DNA from: Hippasteria phrygiana
Lineage: Eukaryota > Echinodermata > Asteroidea > Valvatida > Goniasteridae
Length of the DNA: 64,000 bases
NCBI GenBank assembly: GCA_037893225.1
Contig: JAZGUH010000280.1
Coordinates: 1,426,001 to 1,490,000 of the forward strand
Direction: 5' to 3'
In this document: one piece after another, positions 1-10,345 of the stretch
How positions within the stretch are numbered: position 1 is the first letter of the stretch
Layout: every line of letters begins with the position of its first letter
The notes under the pieces: generated by a model
What the model was told of the DNA's origin: nothing
Database searches by the model: none
Seen by the model: the letters and a program-made list of their open reading frames with translations, nothing else
Program-made: the position numbers and the translations under genes

Positions 1-200
1 TAAATAAGGTTTGTGCTCCGCCACTATAGACACTGTACACTGGTACATAATAATCACCTCTTTATATGGCTTCCTAAAGGGCTATTGTACGACCCATAAA
101 CCACTTGATGTAATACCCATTGTTGGCCTGCCTCTAACTCCACACACGTGTTCCTGTTGAGGCCATGTTCCCAGCTATTACCCCATTCACGCCACCTGAT

Positions 201-222
201 GCCGGCGCCGGGTTGTCTGGGG
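201..222 (+). promoter_or_regulatory. Bipartite SMAD-type site, copy 1
   Basis: GGCGCC (204-209), GGGTT, GTCTG (215-219), the same 22 bases as at 16,927-16,948. It lies within an imperfect inverted repeat: CCCCATTCACGCC begins near 181 and GGCGGTGAATGGG ends near 234. It is 19 kb upstream of Id; no nearer gene is visible in the window. Confidence 0.45.
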
Positions 223-1787
223 CGGTGAATGGGCTTGGCGAGCCGACCCGCATTCCGATAGTAGTGTTTACAAACACGTGAGAAGAGGGGTCTGTGTAAT
301 AAAAGTTTGAAAAGAGGGTAAGGTGGAAGTCTGGGAACTGTCACAGTGACGGCCGTTGCAAGGAGCAAGGACCTCGGATGTACGAGGTCGCCGGCTTGGG
401 GATAACCTTCATGAGGTTACACTTTTTACAGCCGTTTTCTTGTGAGGACTCGAGGAGCAGTGTGGCGTAACTGGGTGAAATTTCGGGGGGGGGGGGGGTC
501 TTGGGGTGCACACATTTGTTTCAATGGCGCTGAAAGTAAATGAACTGCGGTTTGTATAATTTTGTGTACATTTCAAGATTTCAAATGGGGGGGGGGGGGG
601 GGGGGCATGGATGTCAGCCGGGTTGGGGGGGGGGGGGACGTTCCCCCATGCCTCTCCTCCGTAGTTATCACCACAGGTGAGGAGATGTATAGGCCATTAC
701 TCAAAATTGGACGGCTGGCTCGGCTTTGGCTTCCCCAAATTTTAGGTCTTTTTTCTAAACGTACATCCAAGTTCTTAATTTGAACCCAGAGGAGGCTATA
801 TATTTTGTTGAAGTATTCAAGGCTTAAGTCTGTGGATCTAGCCAGAGACGAAGCCGAATTCGTCCTGTAATTTTCGCGCTCTCATTGGACCGCGAACCGC
901 GGACAATGTCGGTGTTTGCCCGCGTGGATATCATCAGGGTCCAGTCTTCGATGCGCCTTTGCCTCTCAATTTATCTAGACCGTGGACACTCTGTTAAGCA
1001 GTGTAACACAATTTTGGGGGCAATTTTTGTATCAATAAAGGCATCCCGATAATTTTCCGTTCGCAAATAATTTGATAAGGGGAGGGGTGGGGGCAGGACG
1101 CTATATGATGTTGGTGACGCTATTTCAATGCTGTATTCTAAGCGCCTTCATAAATGAACAACCTATAATGCCGGTGCACGCAACAGTCTGGCTTTATTAC
1201 TACATTTTTAGGAGGTCTTTTTGTGGGTTTTTGGGGGTGGGGTTGGGGAATTCCTCCCGTTCCTGCCCCTCTACTTATTAGACTTAGGCTGCAATTTTGA
1301 GGGGTGGGGCGATGCAGCGAGCAGAAGCCACCATTTTGGGTAGGGGTGTCAGTGGGGGTAATTGCAGGTAAGAACTCATGACTGTGTACCACAGAACAAC
1401 AATATATTTTAGGAAAAAAATAAAGAGTCGAAAGCGTAGTAAGTCCGTTTTTCCGTTCAGAAATTAGTTTCTCTTCCGTTATTCGGTTGTAGAGGAAACC
1501 TATTAAATTAAAATTATCAGTGGAACCTTCCTCCATGGTGGAAGCATGGCTATAGCTTTAAAGAAAATGAACTCTGTATGTATTTAGGCCAATGTTGACC
1601 AATTATCAAAGCCACGCATTGCCCTGACCCCACCCCCCCCCCCCCCCCCCCCCCCTCAATTTAATATCTTTGCTTGGTTATACCATGGAGGTATGTTATA
1701 CTATGGAGGAATAAGACACAAGGTCTGAGTGTCAAAATGCTACCGTAATGTGTAATATCTACGGGGAAATAAGGGAAACACGAAGCT
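223..1787. other. Intergenic, no gene seen
   Basis: Contains G runs at 485-498, 587-605 and 625-637 and a C run at 1,633-1,655. GTGGCGTAACT at about 463, just before the first G run, resembles the end of the CAGTGGCG hAT element at 6,409. No coding exon or RNA gene was recognised. Confidence 0.5.
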
Positions 1788-1969
1788 GATACCCTGCACG
1801 ATATGGGGGGAAAGGGTACCCCCTTGTATCCCTATACCCCAAGCACACTCCAGATTATTGTTATCTAACACATCCCCCTAGATTTCTGAATAGAATTCCT
1901 GAGATTCCGGGAACACAATGACCAACACAAAAGAGGGGTCCCTTTTTCCCCATATCGTGCTTCATAATG
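1788..1969. mobile_element. 8-bp-TSD MITE (GCACGATATGGGG family), copy 1
   Basis: 182 bp, non-autonomous and without coding capacity. Flanked by a perfect 8-bp target duplication ACGAAGCT (1,780-1,787 and 1,970-1,977). Termini are inverted: GCACGATATGGGG near the left end and CCCCATATCGTGC near the right. The conserved interior includes GAATTCCTGAGATTCCGGGA. An 8-bp duplication fits the hAT superfamily (also P or Merlin), but the termini do not begin with CAG. Six other copies lie in this window. Confidence 0.85.
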
Positions 1970-1977
1970 ACGAAGCT

Positions 1978-3323
1978 ATACGCCAGGATATTAAGTCTGG
2001 CGCCGCACATAGCGCAGCCTGTAAATGCAGCCAAAGCACCAAGGACCTAAGGGCACCACTCTTAATCCCAAAGGCCCCACTTTTCCGAACCAAACACGCG
2101 TCCCGAAATTATTCCATTATTTTCGGACAAACGGCGCAATGTCAAGGGATGGTCGTGCACATTAGTACATACGATTGAATTATCTTTCCAAACCATATAG
2201 TAATATTAGGAAGAACGCTTTTTGTAGCCCAATTGGGCGCCTCCAAGGAAAATGTCCCTTTAATTCACAAATTATTCGTTTCTTTCCATCAACACGACAC
2301 TTCACGAGGGTTTATACGTGAGTGAAACCAAAGACTACTATAATTGTTTGAAGTAATTATGCAACTTTCTAAGGTTCCGTCAGTTCATACTACGTACATG
2401 GAAAATCCATTACCCTTTTTAAAAAAAGGAAGGACTGTTCGTGCGGTTTTTTGTTGGCATCCATTTTTAGATCACAGAGGGAATATTTTCCAAGATGGAC
2501 GCTCCATTTTTTTCCGAGATAGCTTCCGCGACAGTAGAGTCTACTAAATCGATCATTCAACGCATGAAACAGGCATTTTCGTGGATTATTTGGGCGGAAA
2601 TACATCCACTGAGAAAGCGGGTGAGGAGTGGAGACGCTAAACTTTTTTTGGGGGGGGGGGGGTGACAAAAACTAATTGCGGTGACAAGTTTTACGGATTG
2701 TTTCCAGTAATCTGCTAAAACCCTCAATGTTCACCTTCAAGTGTCCCAATAATAAATAGACCATGCGATTGCGGTCAGTTCTCGCCTCGTGAATACGCCA
2801 CCTGCTGAGTATGAAGGCATCGCCAATTACTAAACAAAGAACCAACACCTCATTGTACCCGAACACAATGAGCCCAGAAATTCCTGGGAAACTTTCGCAG
2901 AAAATGTGCACAGGAAGCGGATCAGCTGTGATGACTAAACATCGGATTATTTTTTTTCCCTTTTTAGGAAAACAAGAAAAAGAGAAGAATTGAGCCACAG
3001 CTGCGACCGTGACCGAGCTGCCTTTTTTTCCCATGCCTGTTTACTGTTGGGTGTTGACATTTTTGCAGTGTTCGGTTTTTGTGGCATTGTTGATTTATAG
3101 AAGTGGTGTCCCGTATCGTTTTACACCCGTACAAGTGTGCAGGTGTGCACGGCTATTGTCTACGAGGAGGGAGTGCGTGTCGGCTGGTGGCGACGACTGT
3201 TTCGTGGCGAAACAGTTGATTTGGTTTTTTCCAACAAATCTTCACGATGTATGCTTTCTTTTAACGAACAAAACACTCCTTTCTATATAATTTATATTAA
3301 AAAAACAAATACGCTCTACGGGA
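1978..3323. other. Intergenic, no gene seen
   Basis: Mixed sequence with a G run at 2,650-2,662. Open frames on both strands overlap and show no recognisable domain. Confidence 0.45.
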
Positions 3324-3514
3324 ATTGAATTATTGTCAGGCGGCAAATAATTCGACATTTGTAAGGAAATTATTCGACGACTAAACGTGGACGGATTTTG
3401 TTCGTTCGATGTCTCATTAAAAAAGTAAGTGTAGGGCCTACTGCTATACAAATAACATTTAAAAAAATAATGATATTTTTTTAGGTGAAAGTCGACAAGA
3501 GCACAGACAGTACT
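3324..3514. repeat. Dispersed repeat with CAAATAATTCGACATTTGTA core, copy 1
   Basis: Similar to 48,868-49,035: both carry GAATTATTGTC, the shared core, CTAAACGTGG, a degraded middle, then AAGAGCAC(A/G)GACAGTA. Same orientation. No terminal repeats were identified, so the class is unknown. Confidence 0.6.
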
Positions 3515-3606
3515 ACCCTTTAGATTCTCCATGGGTGAGAATCCTGTAGATAGCGTTGACTTCCGGGTCCAAATAGGCGGTGCTCTATGGACAGCGCGGA
3601 CGCGAA

Positions 3607-3987
3607 TTTTTTTCCGTAGGCGGGTGAAGCAATTTTCATGAAACTCAGTGGTTGCATTGATCACTGCACAGCTAGCAGTTAGGTTCTCGGTCTCTTTTTG
3701 CCCTTAAATTAAAAATATCCCAAAGATATCACAGTAAAGAAAAATGGGTACAGGTGAATTGGAACTATAGGGACCTTTTGATCCAAAGCCCATCCCACTA
3801 TCCACAAGGACTAGTCTGTATATAGCAGCTCGACAACAGCCGTTCTTTAAAATGATTGAATGTAACTAGTTGACTAAATAATAACAATGCTGTGACGTTA
3901 TGTTCTATTATAATGAAGAAACATAACTTTCTCATCAAACTACTGAATTATTCACGATTATTGCTTCACCCGCCTACGGAAAAAAAA
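3607..3987. repeat. Inverted repeat with 27-bp arms
   Basis: The left arm at 3,607-3,633 (TTTTTTTCCGTAGGCGGGTG then AAGCAAT) is the exact reverse complement of 3,960-3,986. Similarity continues on the outer side as GCGCGGACAG-type sequence. The arms flank about 325 bp without coding capacity. It could be a DNA transposon or a local inverted duplication. Confidence 0.6.
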
Positions 3988-3999
3988 TGCGCAGCGCGG

Positions 4000-6214
4000 A
4001 CAGAATGCGTGCTTCATTCGTTGCACTCATCTGTACTGCATTTCCGGATCCCAAACGAAGAGAATCGTGCAACTGTCGGCCTATCTTCATTTTTTTACAC
4101 TGAAGTCACCTTCACCTTTCAGTGTACGTATTACCATAGAGCAAGGAACAGGTATTAGGCAGCGGTAACTAAGAAAAGGTCATACTTTTCTGAGTATCTT
4201 CATTATGACTTCGTCAGAGAAACTATAACCCTTGATTCACATGGCTGTGCGTGTGTCGTGTTCCGCCATGGTTTAAGAAGGGCACTCAGTTATTTTACAT
4301 CCACGAAACAGCCGTAGGCTAGATTACTCGACGTAGCGCTACTTAGGTAGCTAGCGGCACGTAGTTCCCGAAAATAAAAATACGAGAAATGGTATTCCAC
4401 TTCACAACTTTGATGTCGCCGCCACGGCTCGGTTATCTTCGATCAAACATGTAAAATAAACACGAGGGGAAAATATAGTTTTGGCAATCAAACCAACAGC
4501 TAGCAGAAAGCTTCGGGAAATTGGTCGATACCCCAAGGAATAAATTAGTTCGCTCCATCAGAGCTATGTGATCCGAGCGTTGCATATGTTTGACCATAGT
4601 TTGACATTTTCTTGACACAAGTTTTGACAGTTTGTTTTTGTGATTTGGAACGAAATATCTATTAAATGTACCCGTGCACCTGTCACATTTACGTTTGCGA
4701 CTTCAAGGAGTTGATTAAGAGTGAAGTTTAACTCAGTTTGACTTCGTCAGTGCATTGTTGCCCGTTTTCCACGAATTCTTTTCCACATGGGAAGTGTTAC
4801 TATAGCAGACTAGTTTACATTATAAAAGACAGATGTTCTGGTGTTTTTTTCCTCATAAATTAGAATGCCTGAGAAATCTTCGGTGATTTTGCGGTGAAAT
4901 TTGCGGGGATATTTTGCGCATGTAGTAAATTGACGTAGGCCTTTATAAAACTCCATTGAAGAACGTCCGATTTTAAATAACAATGACCTTTATAGTTATT
5001 ATACGGGGTAGGCGTGTATAATAGTTTGGAATTCTTCCAGGATGTGAAATAGGTGAATACTGTCGTGCACAAAGCTCATGACGATCGTCGTACGCATGTT
5101 TGTAACCTATGCGGTACTCAATACAATCACTTGACATCCAACAAAAGACGGTCAAGGGCCACAAATCATTGTACAGACACGACTGATCGGAACACCTGGG
5201 CACGTGTGTAATATAAAGGGGGGTAATTCTTGTATTTCAAGAGCATCCCAGACCGTATTGGCGTGTGACGCTGTTATGGTCGACTGTATCAGTAATATTT
5301 CATTGCCTCATCCCGTTTATTGTTTAAAAAATTGTGTTCACTGGATGTTTGTGAAAGATCTCTGGGTTTCGCAATGGCTAGAGAGTTAGGCCAAGTAAAA
5401 ATAAAAACCAGTTAATCGTCCCCTCCCGCATCCTTATTTGAAGCCGCATCTTTTTTTTGGTTGTTAAAATTTTTCTGTTTCTTCCAAAAAGCTAGATTTG
5501 TTAGTCTTTCGCTTGAAAAGAACATGCATAATCAATTTGGTACTTTAATAAAATACATAGATCACTGTTTAACATGGTTATTTTGACTCAACTTACTATA
5601 GTAGAATAGCTTATAAAAAAGCTGGCGGTCATTTTCGAACTGAAAAATTGGCGAACAATTTGAATTTAAATGCTTGGCTGCCATCTTGGGAAAAAATCAG
5701 AAATAACATAAAAAGGCCCGCATCCTCCTCTTTTTGAAAAAAAAAACGACGATCAACTTTTACTTGGCCTAACTGATTTGCACGAACGTGCAACTTACAT
5801 GCTGAACTTGAGAAAGATTATGGTTACTAACAGGCAGTTATAATTTAGAGTAACGAGCCTCGTTTTGATAGTTTATGCTGTGATGTATTTCGTAAACGAG
5901 ATTCCACTATTATTTTGGGCACTTACAAAAAGGCTTTCAAATAATATCAGGAGAAAGTTAATAACTAGCAGTGTTATGCTGATCAGTTGGCGTCAGTGAA
6001 AAAGTAATGGCTTTTAATTTTTCAGGTTTCAGGTGCGAGACCAGCAAATGTCGAGACCTCAAGACCCAGACCGAAGAAATCGCCGGGTCTCGAGACCGGT
6101 TTTGAGACTTAGAACACTGGTACGTGTGCATCCCTAGCTAAACAACCGCCATTATTTTCCATGAATCACATATCATCAGCGCACACGTTCGCACACGGCT
6201 TAGCCACCCTGCCT
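4000..6214. other. Intergenic AT-rich sequence, no gene seen
   Basis: No coding exon, RNA gene or transposon end was recognised. A ~350-bp stretch at about 5,390-5,770 is bounded by TTAGGCCAAGTAAAA (5,387) and TTTACTTGGCCTAA (5,758), an inverted pair of 13-14 bp, so it may be a small TIR element. Confidence 0.4.
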
Positions 6215-6239
6215 CCCCCCCCCCCCCCCCCCCCTTATG

Positions 6240-6391
6240 GACCTGTAGCCTAACCCCACCCTTGTCCCTATTCCCTACACACTCCAGACTATTGTTACCT
6301 AACATCCCCCTGGATGTCTAAAAGGAATTCCTGAGATTCCGGGAACACAATGACCAACGCAAAAGAGGGGATTTCCTCTGTCCCATATCTT
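6240..6391. mobile_element. 8-bp-TSD MITE (GCACGATATGGGG family), degraded copy
   Basis: Matches the interior of the copy at 1,788 (CACACTCCAGACTATTGTTA, GGAATTCCTGAGATTCCGGG, ACAATGACCAACGC) and ends TGTCCCATATC. The left terminus is lost into a C run (6,215-6,234), and no target duplication is visible. Confidence 0.7.
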
Positions 6392-6408
6392 CCTTCAAAT
6401 GTTGGATT

Positions 6409-6937
6409 CAGTGGCGTAACTCATACGGGTGGGGGAAGGGGGTCACGGGGAAACATCCGTGCCCCCCCCCCCCCCAGTTCCCCTATCTGCAGTTTATGTA
6501 CTTTAGGTTCCCCCTTGAAAAATGTGTACACCCCCAGGTTTCCCCCCCCCCCCCCCCCCCCCCCAGAAATTTCACCCAGTTCAGGCGCGGATCCAGGGGT
6601 TTTGGGGGTCGAAACTTCCCCTGCTCGTTGCCTATATTTAAAAAAAAAAAAATGTTTGCTTTTGCTTGTAGGGGCCTACGCCTTGCAAATACAAGTCTTA
6701 TTTTGCCTATGAGTGAGAACAAAACAAAGAGGTTAAATGGCGCCACCAACGGTGAGAAAGTGTATCAGGCCCCCCCCCCCCCCCCCCCCCCCCCTCCCCC
6801 TTCCCCTTGTAAACATGTTTTCGCAGGCGGAACGATTTTGGGAGTCACTTTTCTGGGCAAATTTCAGAACCCCCCCCCCCCCCCCCCCCCCCCCGCCTGC
6901 AAAAATTCCTGGATCCGTCCCTGCAGTTACGCCACTG
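6409..6937. mobile_element. hAT-type non-autonomous element rich in poly-C
   Basis: Perfect 13-bp terminal inverted repeats CAGTGGCGTAACT / AGTTACGCCACTG, the classic hAT start. Flanked by an 8-bp duplication with one mismatch, GTTGGATT (6,401-6,408) and GTAGGATT (6,938-6,945). The interior has four C runs (6,462-6,475, 6,542-6,564, 6,770-6,794, 6,870-6,894) and GGATCC-containing repeats. Open frames here only read the C runs as polyproline, so there is no transposase. Confidence 0.8.
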
Positions 6938-7478
6938 GTAGGATTTGACAAGGCTTTGTTCCTTTAGGCCTATAGGAAAAAAATCACGATGGCTGACTAA
7001 ATCACCATAAGGTACATATTGTTGATGTAAAACAACTCACCGAAACCTTAACACAATGATTTAGCGTTCTGTCAGTTTTTGTTGAGGTTTGCGGTTGTGT
7101 TTCGTTAGTGTTCCACTTCGTCTATTTTAAATGTAACACCAAACAACAAGATAAACCCATTTGTTTCCCCAGTACAAACCCGGGCGAAACCGGGCCCCCA
7201 CGGCGTTCATGCCTATAAATCAGTCAGTGGAACTATTCACTGAATAGAATCACACTGACAAGTCTGGAGTATTTTTGGACGACTTGTCCTGACTCATCAG
7301 TATTTCACATTTTTTGCATAAAGAATTAGGAATTTGAATTATGTCAAAAGTGAATACATCGCGCTGTTATGCTTTAAACGATTGTTTTAGGTCCCTGATC
7401 CAGTTGCGCAGTTACACCAGGCATGAGTGTTACTTTCGGAGGAGGGGCAATGAAATTCAAATTGGACACCTCCCGAAA

Positions 7479-7548
7479 TATAATAATAATAATAACAATA
7501 ATAATAATAATAATAATAATAAAACAAAAATAATAATTAATAAATAAA
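7479..7548. repeat. AAT microsatellite
   Basis: About 15 AAT/ATA units with single interruptions, then an AT-rich tail to about 7,560. Rest of 6,946-7,959: no gene recognised. Confidence 0.85.
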
Positions 7549-7959
7549 TATATAAATACAAATGAACAAAAAATCCACTAATATTTTGCTAATGCAACTT
7601 CTGAGAATGGATGACATTTACGAAAAAGCAAAAACAAAAGAGAGAACAAATTGGCTACATTTACCAATACTAATTTTTCACACTAAGTTCACAATGTTTA
7701 TGAAAAAACAGGTTCCCCAACACTGGTTGGGCCTACTTCCAAGGATTATTCATCTTCCAACAATAACCCTGGTCCCTGAAAGTGTTCGGTCCCGGAACAG
7801 CGCATTTCCTTCCTCCATGATTACATCATAGAGCAAGGATAGTTCCTTGCTCTATGATTACATCAATGAAGAATCAAGCGGAAAAAATACATTACAATGT
7901 ACGCAATCATGTACACGCGTATGTACACCTGCCAATCTACGCTCATATAATGTAACGTA

Positions 7960-8288
7960 TTAAAGGGACACATTGCTTTGGATTTTGCGATTTGGGCTAT
8001 AAAACTGAAATAGATATGGTTGGGAAGCTTCTTTAAGAATATAATATAAAGATTCACATAACTATCCCTATAAAATTGCGTGGTTTTTGTTTAATTTCGT
8101 GACAAATAACGGTCCGCCATTTTGTGGAACCAAATTTCTGACTCCACAAAATGGCGGACCGTGTTCACCAGTCGTATTTCCAGTCGCAGCTGGTTGAAGT
8201 ACGTTCTGTTGATCCATTTTGATGTACTGTGGCACGGCGCGCAGCACTGGCGATATGTATCGCGAGGTAGAGAATGGTACCTGGCGAT
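7960..8288. mobile_element. Kolobok-like TTAA MITE (AGGGACACATTGC family), 3'-truncated
   Basis: Starts TTAA-AGGGACACATTGC and is colinear with the complete copy at 26,056-26,658 up to CTGGCGAT at 8,288, where it is broken by another repeat. Contains an 18-bp-stem hairpin at 8,111-8,160 (GGTCCGCCATTTTGTGGA and its complement). TTAA duplication plus a purine-purine start matches Kolobok rather than piggyBac. Confidence 0.75.
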
Positions 8289-8546
8289 TCAAGAAAAGTG
8301 GACATTTATATCGTTTTCCAACGATTGTCGGCCGACAATCGTTGGAAATAGACTAGTTCCTCTACCTGATAATTCCCTGACGTCTATAAATTGCTCCGTT
8401 TTGTCTAAAGTATGGTCAGGGAACCAGACTTCTAGAACAGGAATTTTTTCCTAGCATCTATATGCACACAGTATTTGCTGGCAAGCTTTAAAATACTAAC
8501 CCCCCAAATCCATTTATTTCTGAAAATTACAGCAAAAGCAAATGGT
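8289..8546 (+). mobile_element. Kolobok-like TTAA MITE (34-bp palindrome family), truncated
   Basis: Internal part and 3' part of the element seen complete at 30,398-30,838. Includes a perfect 34-bp palindrome at 8,315-8,348 centred on GTCGGCCGAC, then the AGTCTGGTTCCCTGACC hairpin arms. The start is fused to the previous element, and the end diverges after GCAAATGGTGTA. Confidence 0.75.
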
Positions 8547-8548
8547 GT

Positions 8549-8820
8549 AGAGCACCGAAGTGATGACGTTAATGCAATGTTTGGAACCAGAATACTTTCG
8601 TTATGTGTTTGCATGACTGGCTGTTAACAAAGGAACAGTCGAAATTTACATTTGTTTGGAACCAGTTGTCACGCCATCTGACGTCAGACTTCGGTACTCT
8701 ATAGAGTACCAAAGTGATGACGTCAATCAATGCAATGTTTGGAACCAGAATACATTCTAAACTGCATTTGTCTGGAACCAGTTGTCGTGCCAACTGACGT
8801 CAGACTTCGGTACTCTATAC
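8549..8820. repeat. Partial tandem duplication with three CRE sites
   Basis: CCAAAGTGATGACGTCAA (about 8,709) through CCAGAATAC repeats a block starting near 8,551. GGAACCAGTTGTC through TTCGGTACTCTATA occurs at about 8,659-8,704 and again at 8,774-8,819. Perfect TGACGTCA lies at 8,679, 8,718 and 8,795. No gene is adjacent. Confidence 0.65.
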
Positions 8821-9929
8821 TACCTTTAAATTGAGGCCTAAGACATACACAAAACGTTCTCAAACAAAAGCCGGTTACCAACCCTATTTTTTTAGATTCC
8901 TACTAATACCGTGACTGGTTCTTGTTAGCCGACTTTTGCACTTCACATACCTTTTTTCGAATAGCATTTTTCTTACAGGCTCAACAGCTTAACAAATGGT
9001 GCAATTAACTGTATAAACTTTTAGTCTGTCCATAATTCAAAATATGGACGCTAAATGATGTATGGACCTGATACCCGCAACCTTCACTCCAAAACATAAT
9101 TTCTTTGTTTCGGGCCAGTTTCTGCTATTATAAATATCTCCTGCAGGTGTTCATGGCAGGGCACATACCACTCCGCTCCCACGAATATCCAGACCCCAGT
9201 CCAGCCATTGTTTGTAGCGCCGATTAAACAGTAAATTACACGGCCAAGTCATTTCGGGAATGATATCCCCTGCACCTGGTGCCGGTTCTAAATCAGTCCC
9301 ACCGGGGACATTTCGGAGCAATTTCCCCGGATCTATCGGTGTCCTACACGTTCATACACGACAGGCGTTGCTTGATTGGATTATTTATCATCTGTGGTTT
9401 TTACTTTAGGTCTGATGGTGCTTTCTTTGCGGGTTCAATTTCAACGAATTTCCCCATTAGGCTTGGTTTCAGTGGGCCTTGCATAGCATACATTCATGTT
9501 CAGTGGATATTTGTCTCTGAGGGGCTTTTCGACAAAAACAATTCGCATGGGAAGACATTGTAAAATCGAGGTAGAGGTTAGAGTTTAACAGTGAGCTGAT
9601 TACTTTCTTTGCCATAATCAGTTTGATCCGCCATGCCACGCACAAACCCATAACATACAATATCGTTCAGATTTGACCAAGCACGTCTAACTCTTGTTCG
9701 GGCGAATACTGCAAATGGTCGAAAAGTGTCCAACCGCCATTTCTCCTTCTGTCTGTTGACACAGCTCACATGGAAGCATGAAGATTCTGATGGGGACGTA
9801 TTTATTTCATTACATTATTCAACAAAAACAAAACACCACAAGTTGAAAGGACTCAAGCCCCCGAGAACTGTAGTTCAACGAGCTGTTAGGCTGTCTTATG
9901 TTTGCGCTGGACTAAAACGTAGTATCATG
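8821..9929. other. Intergenic, no gene seen
   Basis: Unremarkable mixed sequence. No repeat family shared with the rest of the window was recognised. Confidence 0.4.
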
Positions 9930-10345
9930 GAGGAATATAACATTTGCTTTTGCTGTAATTTTCAGAAATAAATGGATATGGGGGTTAGTATTTTATAGCG
10001 TCCTGATCCTAGCAATAAAATACTCTAACACTGACCTGTTTAAAGTTTTGTATACATAGATGGTGAACAATCTGTTCTAGTAGTCTTTGGCCCTACTTAG
10101 TAGACAAACGGAGCAATTTATAGAGTCAGGCAATTATGAGGTCGGGAACTAGACTATTTCCAACGATTGTCGATCGTTGGAAAACGATATAAATTTCCAA
10201 TTTTCTTGAAAACGACAGCACACCAGGTGCCATGATTTCACAGGATGATTGAGACTGCTATTTACTTACAGTCTAGTACGGTATGTCGTAATAATTCAGT
10301 AGTAATTGTTTTTTTGATGTTTGCAAATGTTATTACTAACTAAGA
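9930..10345 (-). mobile_element. Kolobok-like TTAA MITE (34-bp palindrome family), reverse copy
   Basis: Inverse orientation: CATTTGCTTTTGCTGTAATT at the left and GATGTTTGCAAATGTT at the right. The central palindrome has shrunk to CCAACGATTGTCGATCGTTGG (near 10,161). Outer TTAA ends are degraded. Confidence 0.75.

Noticed and set aside
6350..6967. Proline- and glycine-rich frames
   Set aside because: Readings of C runs in the hAT element.
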